From the NCBI GenBank assembly GCA_051653605.1, contig JBOFWL010000117.1:1-64000 (forward strand): a stretch of DNA of 64,000 nt. Direction: 5' to 3'. The notes under the pieces were generated by a model. The model was not told the DNA's origin. It searched no databases and was given only the letters and a program-made list of their open reading frames with translations. Position 1 is the stretch's first letter; every line of letters starts with the position of its first letter. The DNA is from JBOFWL01 sp051653605. GTDB taxonomy: Bacteria; Spirochaetota; Brevinematia; Brevinematales; Brevinemataceae. The translations under genes and the position numbers were made by a program. This document shows, one piece after another, positions 50,011-57,876 of the stretch.

Positions 50011-51099
50011 TTACTCCTCCTCCAAATAGTTTATGTACATGAGGTCATCCCCTAATAATTGAATTGATGGTTTATTTAGATGAAAGACATCCTTAATATG
50101 CTCGATGCCAGGATGGTCTATAAAATTATAAGAGTTTCCTCCAATAATTTTAGGAGCTATAAATAATACGAGTTTGTGGATTAGCTTTTCTTCGATCATG
50201 GCGCCGGCAATGGTTGCCCCACCTTCTAATAAAATGCTGTCAATGCCCATTTCGCCTAATGAATTGATTAATTTTACAAGATCAATCCGCCCGTTTTTGG
50301 TATCAGAGTTGATGAAATGAATGCCTTTATCGGTAAATTCCTTCTTTTTTGTTGGATCAGAGCAATTAGATGCAATATAAGTTGGTATTTCTTTTGCAGA
50401 AGAAACAATTTTGGATGTTAAAGGGGTTCTAAGATTTGTATCAATGACAATACGAATAGGATTGCGACCGTTTTCAATGCGACTACTAAGAATAGGGTCG
50501 TCGGATAGAACAGTTCCAACGCCTACCATAATTGCAGAGTAGCGGCTTCTCATTTCATGAGCAATACTACGAGAGAGTTCGTTGCTGATCCATTGGGATT
50601 CCCCCGTTTTCGTGGCTATTTTGCCATCAAGAGAGATAGCAGCTTTAAAAACAATATAGGGTTTTTTATGGGTAATAGCATAGAAAAAACTTTCATTGAG
50701 AATCAATGCTTCTTGCTCACAAACCCCCTCAACAACCTCTATTCCTGCTTGAGTGAGTTTTTCAATACCTTTTCCTGCAACTAGGGGGTTTTGATCTCTA
50801 CAAGCAACGACAACCCTTTTAAATCCTTTTGATATGATAAGGTCTGCACAAGGAGGAGTTTTCCCAGTATGGGAGCAGGGTTCTAGAGTGACATATAACG
50901 TTGCCAGAGAACAGTCGTACTGTGGAGGAAGGGCGTTGATAGCATTTACCTCAGCGTGAGGGCCGCCAAATTTTCTATGAAAACCCTCTGATATAATCTG
51001 ATTATCTTCAACAATTACTGCACCTACTTGAGGGTTGGGAGATACAAAGCCAAGTTTAGCAATTTCTAATGCCCGAGCCATAAAAGTACTGTGATTCAT
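50011..51099 (-). CDS. ribD: Bifunctional pyrimidine deaminase/reductase
   Basis: A 362-residue fusion. The N-terminal deaminase has zinc ligands in HAEVNA and PCSHTGKTPPC; the C-terminal reductase has VFKAAISLDGKIAT, VGVGTVLSDDPILSSR and ILLEGGATIAGAM. First gene of ribD-ribE-ribBA-ribH under the FMN riboswitch. Confidence 0.96.
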   Translation of the reverse strand: MNHSTFMARALEIAKLGFVSPNPQVGAVIVEDNQIISEGFHRKFGGPHAEVNAINALPPQYDCSLATLYVTLEPCSHTGKTPPCADLIISKGFKRVVVACRDQNPLVAGKGIEKLTQAGIEVVEGVCEQEALILNESFFYAITHKKPYIVFKAAISLDGKIATKTGESQWISNELSRSIAHEMRSRYSAIMVGVGTVLSDDPILSSRIENGRNPIRIVIDTNLRTPLTSKIVSSAKEIPTYIASNCSDPTKKKEFTDKGIHFINSDTKNGRIDLVKLINSLGEMGIDSILLEGGATIAGAMIEEKLIHKLVLFIAPKIIGGNSYNFIDHPGIEHIKDVFHLNKPSIQLLGDDLMYINYLEEE

Positions 51100-51105
51100 T
51101 ATTCC

Positions 51106-51143
51106 CCCATAAAAAAAGCCCCGAGTACGAAGACTCAGGGTAT
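51106..51143 (-). terminator. Expression-platform terminator of the FMN riboswitch
   Basis: On the minus strand CCCTGAGT and ACTCGGGG pair (one G-T pair) around CTTCGT, followed by a run of T. It lies between the aptamer and ribD, so FMN binding would cause premature termination. Confidence 0.85.
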
Positions 51144-51185
51144 CTTAACTAGTATAAAATAATACGTGAAAATGCACGATATTAT

Positions 51186-51300
51186 AGTATCTTCTTTCAT
51201 CCAGACTGTACTGTCGGCTTTGGAGTTTCACCAAATCAGCCTTTTGGCTCGTGGGCTATAACCACCGGTAAGGAATTGCACCTCCCCCTGAAGATCGTAC
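51186..51300 (-). promoter_or_regulatory. FMN riboswitch (RFN element)
   Basis: The minus strand carries the RFN consensus blocks in order: ATCTTCAGGGGGAGGTGCAA, CCTTACCGGTGGTTATAGCC, a variable hairpin (GAGCCAAAAGGCT), GATTTGGTGAAACTCCAAAG, CCGACAGTACAGTCTGGATG and AAAGAAGAT. It controls the riboflavin operon in response to FMN. Confidence 0.97.
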
Positions 51301-51303
51301 CCT

Positions 51304-51333
51304 ATTATAGAGGATCTTTTTGGGCAAAGTCAA
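51304..51333 (-). promoter_or_regulatory. Promoter of the rib operon
   Basis: Minus-strand TTGACT (51,328-51,333) and TATAAT (51,304-51,309), spacer 18, starting transcription at the 5' end of the riboswitch. Confidence 0.8.
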
Positions 51334-51366
51334 CATTTTTATTTTCGTTTAAGAAATTATAGAGCC

Positions 51367-51395
51367 TTGCTAATTTTTTTGAGATTAACTATAAT
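51367..51395 (+). promoter_or_regulatory. Promoter of the IclR-type regulator
   Basis: TTGCTA (51,367-51,372) and TATAAT (51,390-51,395), spacer 17. The start codon follows only 16 bases later. Confidence 0.6.
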
Positions 51396-51410
51396 AACGA
51401 AGAGGTATTT

Positions 51411-52058
51411 ATGCAGAAAACAATTCAATCTCTCGAAAAGGCTTTAAAAATATTAGAGTATCTATCAACGCATCCTCAAGCACGTATACAAGATATTTGT
51501 CTTGCAATGGAAATGAATAAAACAACAGTACATACATTGCTTTCTACATTGGAACTCTATCACTATGTTGAAAAGGAGAAAGATCGCCCACGATACTCAT
51601 TAGGAGTGAAGCTTTTTCAACTAGGAAAGGTTTATGATCAAAACTTTTCATTTCATTATCCGGTGCATGTTTTACTTAAAAAACTTTCTGATATGGTCGA
51701 TGAAACATCATTTTTTGCCTTGCAAATTGGCTGTAAATATCTTTACTTAGATAAATATGATTGTAAAAAACAATTAAAGATTAGCCCAACGATAGGAACT
51801 TTTGAAGAAATCTGTTCACAAACAGCAGTAGGGAAAGTTTTTAAGAGTTATATTCAAAATCAGCAAATATCTTATAGCGTCGACTACGAAGAAATCGAAA
51901 AAGGAATGAACTGCGTTGCATTTGGTCTCTGTAAAAATGGGGTTCTCCTTGGTGTTGTGGGGCTTGCTGGCAATGCCACCACATTTACTCAAGAAAAAAT
52001 AGAAATGCTCATTAAATTTTGGTTAGAATCAGATATCTGCGATATGAGATTTAATTAA
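51411..52058 (+). CDS. IclR-family transcriptional regulator
   Basis: A 215-residue regulator. Winged helix-turn-helix at residues 1-60 (SLEKALKILEYLSTHP, MNKTTVHTLLSTLELYHYVEK), then a GAF-like effector domain beginning YSLGVKLFQLG. It is about 35 residues shorter than typical IclR proteins, mainly at the effector end. It lies upstream of and parallel to an oxidoreductase and nitroreductase, each behind their own promoter, and may control them or the nearby AllD-like gene. Confidence 0.82.
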   Translation: MQKTIQSLEKALKILEYLSTHPQARIQDICLAMEMNKTTVHTLLSTLELYHYVEKEKDRPRYSLGVKLFQLGKVYDQNFSFHYPVHVLLKKLSDMVDETSFFALQIGCKYLYLDKYDCKKQLKISPTIGTFEEICSQTAVGKVFKSYIQNQQISYSVDYEEIEKGMNCVAFGLCKNGVLLGVVGLAGNATTFTQEKIEMLIKFWLESDICDMRFN

Positions 52059-52088
52059 TTTGCTATTATCAAACTTTATTATTTCCAG

Positions 52089-52117
52089 TTGAAATAACAT
52101 CCCGTATATTCTATAAT
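52089..52117 (+). promoter_or_regulatory. Promoter of the OYE-type oxidoreductase
   Basis: TTGAAA (52,089-52,094) and TATAAT (52,112-52,117), spacer 17. Confidence 0.7.
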
Positions 52118-52152
52118 ATCAAACAAAAAATGCAAAATTAGAGGAGCTATCT

Positions 52153-53253
52153 GTGGAAGGATTATTACTACCGGCAAAAATTGGGAATATGACAGTTAAA
52201 AATCGTTTTGTACGTTCAGCTCTGTGGGTATGCTTAGCAAAAGAAGACGGATTCCCAACTTCAGAGTGGAAATCTATCTATCTAGACTTAGCTAAAGGTG
52301 GAGTAGGTGTCATTCAAACTGGATACGCACGTATTAGAGAGGATGAAGCCCCCAATCCTGGTATGATTGGTATCTATGATGATAAATTTATAGCTGAATA
52401 TCACCAATTTGTTCAAAAAATACATGATTTAGGCTCAAAAATTGTGCTTCAAATAGCATATGGAGGGTCTTTTACTCAATTTCATACAAAAAAAGTTTGG
52501 AGCCCTTCTGGTGTGAAAACAGAACGAGGAATAGCATCTGTTGCTATATCTGAAGCTGAAATTACAGAGCTTGTTAACGATTATGTGCAGGCTGCACGCC
52601 GAGCAAAGGAATCGGGCTTTGATGGCATTTCTATTCATAGTGGTCATGGCTATTTTCTTAGTCAGTTTCTTTCTCCTAAATATAATAAAAGAGAAGATAA
52701 ATACGGTGGAAGCATCGAAAATCGATCTCGTATCCATCAAGAAATTATACAGGCTATTCGTGCAGAAGTTGGCCGAGACTATCCCATTTGGATGAAAATA
52801 AATTCTCAAGATTTTATCAAAGAAGGCCTTAGTGAAGATGATATGATTAAAGTGGTGCAGATATTAAGCAGCCTAGGCTTAGATGCTGTTGATGTATCAG
52901 GAGGCGATGAAGGTTCTACAGCGGTGGCTACTCAAAATCTTGGGCCTGCCCGCAAACAACTTACGGATGAATCTACACAGTCTTATTTTCGTTCTACAGC
53001 GCTTAGGCTTACAAAAGAAACAAATTGTCCTGTTATCTTGAGTGGAGGGAATAGAGATTTTTCCCTAATGGATAAGTTACTCCAACAAGGAATAGGATTC
53101 TTTAGTTTAGGGCGTCCTCTTACATCAGAGCCGGATCTTATAAATAAATGGCAACAAGATAGAACCCACAAGCCTAAATGTGTTTCGTGTAATATGTGCT
53201 ATATAACGGTTGGAAAGCGTTGTATTTTAAATCCAGGAACAATCAAAGAATAA
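52153..53253 (+). CDS. Old-yellow-enzyme family FMN oxidoreductase
   Basis: A 366-residue TIM-barrel flavoenzyme starting at GTG after AGAGGAG. It has the KIGNMTVKNRFVRSA entry, GFDGISIHSGHGYFLSQFLSP with the active-site histidine, YGGSIENRSRI and a late ILSGGNRDF and FSLGRPL phosphate-binding region. A cysteine-rich tail (CVSCNMCYITVGKRC) is typical of one subgroup, but the long Fe-S/FAD half of 2,4-dienoyl-CoA reductases is absent. Substrate unknown; enone reduction is likely. Confidence 0.85.
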   Translation: MEGLLLPAKIGNMTVKNRFVRSALWVCLAKEDGFPTSEWKSIYLDLAKGGVGVIQTGYARIREDEAPNPGMIGIYDDKFIAEYHQFVQKIHDLGSKIVLQIAYGGSFTQFHTKKVWSPSGVKTERGIASVAISEAEITELVNDYVQAARRAKESGFDGISIHSGHGYFLSQFLSPKYNKREDKYGGSIENRSRIHQEIIQAIRAEVGRDYPIWMKINSQDFIKEGLSEDDMIKVVQILSSLGLDAVDVSGGDEGSTAVATQNLGPARKQLTDESTQSYFRSTALRLTKETNCPVILSGGNRDFSLMDKLLQQGIGFFSLGRPLTSEPDLINKWQQDRTHKPKCVSCNMCYITVGKRCILNPGTIKE

Positions 53254-53271
53254 TATAATAAGGAGAAAATA

Positions 53272-53778
53272 ATGAATATGTTGTTTACTCGTCGAACAGT
53301 TCGATCTTTTTTGGATAAACCTGTAGAGCGTGAAAAAATAGAAAAGCTTTTAGAAGCAGCAATGCAAGCTCCAACAGCTGGAAATGGCCAGTTACAGCGC
53401 TATATTGTTGTAGAAGACCCAGAAATGTGTCAAAAATTAGCAAAATGTCACCAGTATGCAACGCCTGCAGCAAAGGCTTTACTAAATATAGTGGTTGTGG
53501 CGGATACAAAAGAGGGAAGATTTCCTCAATATTGGCAACAAGATTGCTCGAATGCATGTATGAATATTTTACATCAAGCTGTAGAATTAGGATTGGGTGG
53601 AGTTTGGTTAGGCACATCACCCGAAGAAGATAGAATGCAATATATTAGTGATCTCTTTAATCTTCCCGAGTATATAAAACCGTTCGCTGTACTACCAATT
53701 GGCTATCCAGATAAAGAAAATGCCCATCATTTTGTTTCTCGCTTTGATTCTTCTAAAATTCATTGGGGAAAATGGTAG
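53272..53778 (+). CDS. Nitroreductase-family flavoprotein
   Basis: A 168-residue FMN protein. The RRTVRSFLDKPVEREKIEKLLEAAMQAPTAGN start binds FMN; GLGGVWLGTSPEE and VLPIGYPDKE are further family marks. It follows the OYE gene by 18 bases with AAGGAG, so the two flavoenzymes are co-transcribed. The physiological substrate is unknown. Confidence 0.87.
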   Translation: MNMLFTRRTVRSFLDKPVEREKIEKLLEAAMQAPTAGNGQLQRYIVVEDPEMCQKLAKCHQYATPAAKALLNIVVVADTKEGRFPQYWQQDCSNACMNILHQAVELGLGGVWLGTSPEEDRMQYISDLFNLPEYIKPFAVLPIGYPDKENAHHFVSRFDSSKIHWGKW

Positions 53779-53824
53779 AAAACCCCCCTATATTCTAGGT
53801 TTTTTTAGATTTAGGATCTTATTA

Positions 53825-53853
53825 TTGACATAATATATAAATTCTTCTAAAAT
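53825..53853 (+). promoter_or_regulatory. Promoter of pepT
   Basis: TTGACA (53,825-53,830) and TAAAAT (53,848-53,853), spacer 17. The -10 element lies inside the left arm of the inverted repeat below. Confidence 0.75.
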
Positions 53854-53881
53854 AAGCCTGTATATTCTTTATTTTAGAAGA
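53843..53881 (+). promoter_or_regulatory. 13-bp inverted repeat across the pepT -10 and ribosome binding site
   Basis: TCTTCTAAAATAA (53,843-53,855) and TTATTTTAGAAGA (53,869-53,881) are perfect complements with 13 bases between. The left arm covers the -10 element and the right arm runs into the AGAGG site before ATG 53,891. As DNA it is an operator-sized dyad. As RNA the left arm may be only partly transcribed, so DNA binding is the more likely mode. Confidence 0.5.
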
Positions 53882-53890
53882 GGTAAGCTT

Positions 53891-55114
53891 ATGAAAAACT
53901 GTCTGAGAGACTATTTTTTAGCCTATACCGCCATTGAAAGCCAGAGTGATAGCAAAAATCTGAATCTTCCATCTTCAGAAGGTCAGCATAAAATGGTCGA
54001 AGCAATCCACAATGATCTCAAATCGTTAGGGGTTGCAGATATAGAAATAGGGGATAATGCAATTCTTATTGCCAAAATTAAGGGAGAGCCAAACTTACCT
54101 AAAACAGCCTTTATAGCACATGTAGATACGGTTAATATTGGAGCATCTCCTAATGTAAAGGCACAACTTCTAGATTATAAAGGTAAAGATATAGTCCTCA
54201 ATCCAGAGAAAAATATTATTTTCAAAGCCGAGGAACATCCCGAAGCTCAACCTTATATTGGGCAAGAAATCTTTTTTACGGATGGCACATCGGTACTTGG
54301 AGCTGATGATAAAGCAGGTGTAGCAGTGCTTACAGGGCTGGCAAAATATCTTATGGAGGAACGCCCTACTCATGGGGACGTAACTCTTATTTATCTTCCA
54401 GACGAAGAAATTGGTCTTCGAGGCGCCTATGCACTCGATTTATCTCATTTTTCCGCTGATTTTTGTTATACAGTCGATGCCAGTGGTAATTTGGGGCGTT
54501 TTGCCTACGAAACTTTTAACGCAGCAAAGGCTCATATCGTCTTTAATGGGGTTAGTATTCACCCCGGAGCTGCTAAGGATCGATTGGTAAACCCTCTTTT
54601 AGCGGCAAATGCATTTATTAATCTTTTTGATCCAGAAGACACACCCGAGGCTACAGCGGGCAGACAAGGCTACTTTTGGCTCCATAGTATCTCAGGAAAT
54701 CCAACAAGTGTAGAGCTAGAGCTAACAATTCGTGATTTTGATCTTGAAGCATTTAATCAACGTAAAGATATTGTTAATAAAAGAGTTACAGAGATATCGA
54801 ATAAATTCCCTAAAGCAAATATTTGCTGCACAATGACGGATGAATATTCAAATATTGCCTCGGCCTTGGGGGATGATCGACGATGTATCACTTTAGCAGA
54901 AGTTGCATATAAGGCGGCAGGCGTGAAAATGGATCTTCAACTTGCGCGTGGTGGAACAGATGGCGCCGTGCTATCATTTAAAGGATTACCAACTCCCAAT
55001 ATCTTTACAGGAGGGCTTAATCCTCATTCTATCTTTGAATTTTTGCCCTTACCCTCGTTGGTTAAGTCTTTTGAAGTTTGTAAACAAATTATACTTTTAG
55101 CGTCAACTATATAA
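53891..55114 (+). CDS. pepT: Peptidase T (tripeptide aminopeptidase)
   Basis: A 407-residue M20-family zinc peptidase. Metal and catalytic residues are seen in IAHVDTV, GADDKAG, LPDEEIGLRGA, the VDASGNLG block and LARGGTDGAVLS. It removes N-terminal residues from tripeptides in the cytoplasm. It precedes a peptide-binding lipoprotein gene by 24 bases, so uptake and hydrolysis of peptides are linked. Confidence 0.93.
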   Translation: MKNCLRDYFLAYTAIESQSDSKNLNLPSSEGQHKMVEAIHNDLKSLGVADIEIGDNAILIAKIKGEPNLPKTAFIAHVDTVNIGASPNVKAQLLDYKGKDIVLNPEKNIIFKAEEHPEAQPYIGQEIFFTDGTSVLGADDKAGVAVLTGLAKYLMEERPTHGDVTLIYLPDEEIGLRGAYALDLSHFSADFCYTVDASGNLGRFAYETFNAAKAHIVFNGVSIHPGAAKDRLVNPLLAANAFINLFDPEDTPEATAGRQGYFWLHSISGNPTSVELELTIRDFDLEAFNQRKDIVNKRVTEISNKFPKANICCTMTDEYSNIASALGDDRRCITLAEVAYKAAGVKMDLQLARGGTDGAVLSFKGLPTPNIFTGGLNPHSIFEFLPLPSLVKSFEVCKQIILLASTI

Positions 55115-55138
55115 AATATTACGTAAAAGGGGTATAGT

Positions 55139-56641
55139 ATGAAAAATATGCTACTTGCAGTGTTGGCTCTCTTTTTAGGAGCTTGTGGAGGAAACTCTAA
55201 TGTAGGGGATAAATCCACCTTAATTATTGGTGTGCCTATGGAGGCTGTATCCTTAGACCCGTACACCTCTAGAGATAACCCGTCATCTTGGGTTCGAGGC
55301 AACATTTTTGATCGTCTAATCGAAAGAGATGAAACAGGAAAATTTGTTCCTAGTCTAGCAACAGAATGGAAGTATATCTCTCCTACGGTATTTGAGCTTA
55401 AACTACGAGAAGGGGTGTTGTTTCATAACGGGGAGACTTTTTCTGCAAAGGATGTCCTTTACAGTATAGAGCGCCTTAAAATGTCCTCTGATATGTTTAA
55501 TATTGGGGCTCCTATTAAATCTGTTGAGATTGTTGACGATTATACGATAAGAATTAATCTTAATCAAGTATTTGCACCATTCGAAGCCTATCTTACTCAC
55601 GTTTCTGTAGCAATAATGAATGAGAAAGCTGTTACTGAAGCTGGTGAAAATATTTCTTCTCAACCAGTGGGGACAGGGCCTTACAAATTTGTCTCATGGA
55701 ATCGTGGGCAAGATATCACTTTAGTTCGTAATGAAGACTATTGGGGAGGGAAAGTTCCCACAGAAAACGTAGTTTTTCGTATTATTCCAGAAGGTTCTGC
55801 TCGGACAATAGCCCTAGAAACAGGCGAAGTAGACATTATTTATGCTGTTGATTCTACAGATAGAGATCGTTTATCTTCGGATAATCGTTTTACCTTAATT
55901 GAACGCAATACGCCACGTATCGACTATCTTGGCTTTAATTTAGGCCCCAAAGGAAATCCTATTTGGAAAGATGCACGAGTGCGTAAAGCGGTTGCATTAG
56001 CAATGGATACCCCAGGGATTATCAATTCAGTGATGTTTGGTGCGGCTTCTCAGGCAGGAGCTCTACTGGAGTCCTCAGTATTTGGGGCAACAAATCTTCC
56101 TTCAATTACTCGTAATGTTGAAGAAGCAAAGCAATTGATTGCTCAAGCAAATCTTCCAGCCGGAGCAAAGGCTGTTATCTGGACACCAGCAGGATATCGC
56201 CAGAAGATTTCTGAAATTATTCAAGCTAATTTAAAAGAAATAGGAATTGATCTTTCCATAGAGGTTCTCGAGTGGGGACGCTATATCAGTAGCACAGCTA
56301 ATGGTGATCAAGATCTTTTCCTTCTTGGCTGGACAACAGTATCACTCGATGCCGATGAAGGTCTATATGATATTCTTCATACAGGAGCTTGGGGTTCTGC
56401 AGGAAACAGAGCATTTTACTCTAATTCTAAAGTAGATGCCTTACTTTCTCAAGCAAGAATTGAGTTAGATGTAGAAAAACGAGAAAGCCTATATCAACAA
56501 GCTCAAGTTATTGCAAGAGAAGAATTTCCAATGATTCCTATGTTTTATCCATTTGAAATTGTGGGTATGAAAAAATCAGTAAAGAATTTTGGATATAATT
56601 TAGTATCTATCCATCGCTTAGGTAAAACCTACAAAGATTAA
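55139..56641 (+). CDS. Oligopeptide/dipeptide-binding lipoprotein (SBP_bac_5)
   Basis: A 500-residue periplasmic binding protein. The lipobox LGAC has cysteine at residue 16. The family core shows SLDPYTSRDNPSSWVRGNIFDRLI, LREGVLFHNGETFSAKDVLYSIER, PVGTGPYKFVSW and RKAVALAMDTPGII in outline. No permease or ATPase genes are adjacent, so it must use a transporter encoded elsewhere. Peptides are the likely ligand given pepT next to it. Confidence 0.9.
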   Translation: MKNMLLAVLALFLGACGGNSNVGDKSTLIIGVPMEAVSLDPYTSRDNPSSWVRGNIFDRLIERDETGKFVPSLATEWKYISPTVFELKLREGVLFHNGETFSAKDVLYSIERLKMSSDMFNIGAPIKSVEIVDDYTIRINLNQVFAPFEAYLTHVSVAIMNEKAVTEAGENISSQPVGTGPYKFVSWNRGQDITLVRNEDYWGGKVPTENVVFRIIPEGSARTIALETGEVDIIYAVDSTDRDRLSSDNRFTLIERNTPRIDYLGFNLGPKGNPIWKDARVRKAVALAMDTPGIINSVMFGAASQAGALLESSVFGATNLPSITRNVEEAKQLIAQANLPAGAKAVIWTPAGYRQKISEIIQANLKEIGIDLSIEVLEWGRYISSTANGDQDLFLLGWTTVSLDADEGLYDILHTGAWGSAGNRAFYSNSKVDALLSQARIELDVEKRESLYQQAQVIAREEFPMIPMFYPFEIVGMKKSVKNFGYNLVSIHRLGKTYKD

Positions 56642-56658
56642 TAGATAAGTTATTCATT

Positions 56659-56695
56659 AAAAGCCCCTCCTTTAGGTTACTAGGGAGGGGTTTTA
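56659..56695 (+). terminator. Intrinsic terminator after the binding-protein gene
   Basis: CCCCTCC and GGAGGGG pair around a 12-base loop with AAAA and TTTTA on the flanks. Confidence 0.85.
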
Positions 56696-56711
56696 CTATA
56701 ATATAAAATAG

Positions 56712-56740
56712 TTGAATGAAGTTAGGATATATAATATAAT
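56712..56740 (+). promoter_or_regulatory. Promoter of the AllD-like gene
   Basis: TTGAAT (56,712-56,717) and TATAAT (56,735-56,740), spacer 17. Confidence 0.65.
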
Positions 56741-56798
56741 TGTATAATACGCACTCTTAGTTTTTAGTTGCCCTAGATATTTAAAAAAGGAATATTTG

Positions 56799-57809
56799 AT
56801 GTCGGATGTGATAATACAGCTTGATGATTTAAAATTACTTATCAGCAATAAATTATGTTCTGCAGGTCTCAAAAATACCCAAGCAGAATGTATTGCTGAT
56901 GTTTTAGTTCATGCTGATGCTAGAGGTGTTCGATCTCATGGATCGATAAGAGTAGAGCATTATTGCAATCGAATTAATAAAGGGGGGATTAACCTTAGCT
57001 CAGACTTTGTTTTCACCCCTACAGCAAAGGCTTCTGGTATTCTGGATGTAAATGGAGGAATGGGGCACTACGGCGTTTATTTAGCAATGAAAGAGGCTAT
57101 CAATAGAGTGAAAGATACAGGGATCTACGCTATTTCTGTTAAGAATTCAGATCATTGTGGGGCCTTGTCATATTTTTCAGAAATGTCTATTGATTCTGGT
57201 CTTATTTCAATGATAATGGTTAATACCGATAGCTGTGTGGTGCCTTTCGGAGCAAGTGAAGGATACTTGGGAACAAATCCTATTGCATTTGGTTTTCCTG
57301 GAAAAAGGCATCGTATTTTAATAGATTTAGCAACAAGTGAAGTTACTTTTGGCAAAATTTTGCTTGCTAGAGAAAAGGGAGAAATGATACCTGCTACTTG
57401 GGGTGTAGATAAATTTGGCGCTCCAACAACAGATCCAAACAAAGTCGCTTATATTACGCCGATGGCAGGCCATAGAGGCACGGCTATAGCACTAGCTATC
57501 GAAGGCTTTACAGGCTTATTTACGGGCTTTTTTGGCCCTCATATTACTTCTATGTATAACAAATCTGACGTTAATAAATATAGGAATACAATGGCATTTA
57601 TTCTTGTTGTTGATCCAGGTGTTTTTGGGAGCCAAGACGACTATTTTTTAAATACAGATAAAATATTTAATGAAATAAAAAGATTAAGACCAGCACCAGG
57701 TATTGAGAGACTATTTGTCCCTGGAGAACCAGAAGACTTAAATTATCAACGATCAATAAAAGAAGGTTGCGCAGTTTATAAGAAAGTATTAGACTTCTTA
57801 AAATCATAA
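56799..57809 (+). CDS. Malate/L-lactate dehydrogenase family, ureidoglycolate dehydrogenase (AllD)-like
   Basis: A 336-residue NAD(P)-dependent dehydrogenase of the Ldh2/AllD fold. ADVLVHADARGVRSHGSIRVEHY, VKNSDHCGALSYFSE, VPFGASEGYLGTNPIAFGFPG, the DLATSEVTFGKIL segment and GVDKFGAPTTDP resemble E. coli AllD more than malate dehydrogenases. The start is ATG 56,799; a TTG codon just before is ignored. Ureidoglycolate oxidation would fit purine breakdown together with the adjacent adenine deaminase, but no other allantoin gene is present, so another 2-hydroxy acid remains possible. Confidence 0.78.
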   Translation: MSDVIIQLDDLKLLISNKLCSAGLKNTQAECIADVLVHADARGVRSHGSIRVEHYCNRINKGGINLSSDFVFTPTAKASGILDVNGGMGHYGVYLAMKEAINRVKDTGIYAISVKNSDHCGALSYFSEMSIDSGLISMIMVNTDSCVVPFGASEGYLGTNPIAFGFPGKRHRILIDLATSEVTFGKILLAREKGEMIPATWGVDKFGAPTTDPNKVAYITPMAGHRGTAIALAIEGFTGLFTGFFGPHITSMYNKSDVNKYRNTMAFILVVDPGVFGSQDDYFLNTDKIFNEIKRLRPAPGIERLFVPGEPEDLNYQRSIKEGCAVYKKVLDFLKS

Positions 57810-57822
57810 TAGGAATATATAG

Positions 57823-57853
57823 AAATCCCCCTCTTAATTAAGAAGGGGATTTA
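57823..57853. terminator. Terminator between the AllD-like gene and ade
   Basis: AAATCCCC and GGGGATTT close a stem that also pairs CTCTTAA with TTAAGA. T-rich sequence follows on the plus strand and the A-rich left side could serve the converging ade transcript. Confidence 0.8.
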
Positions 57854-57876
57854 TTTGTATTAGGGTAAAGTTAAAT

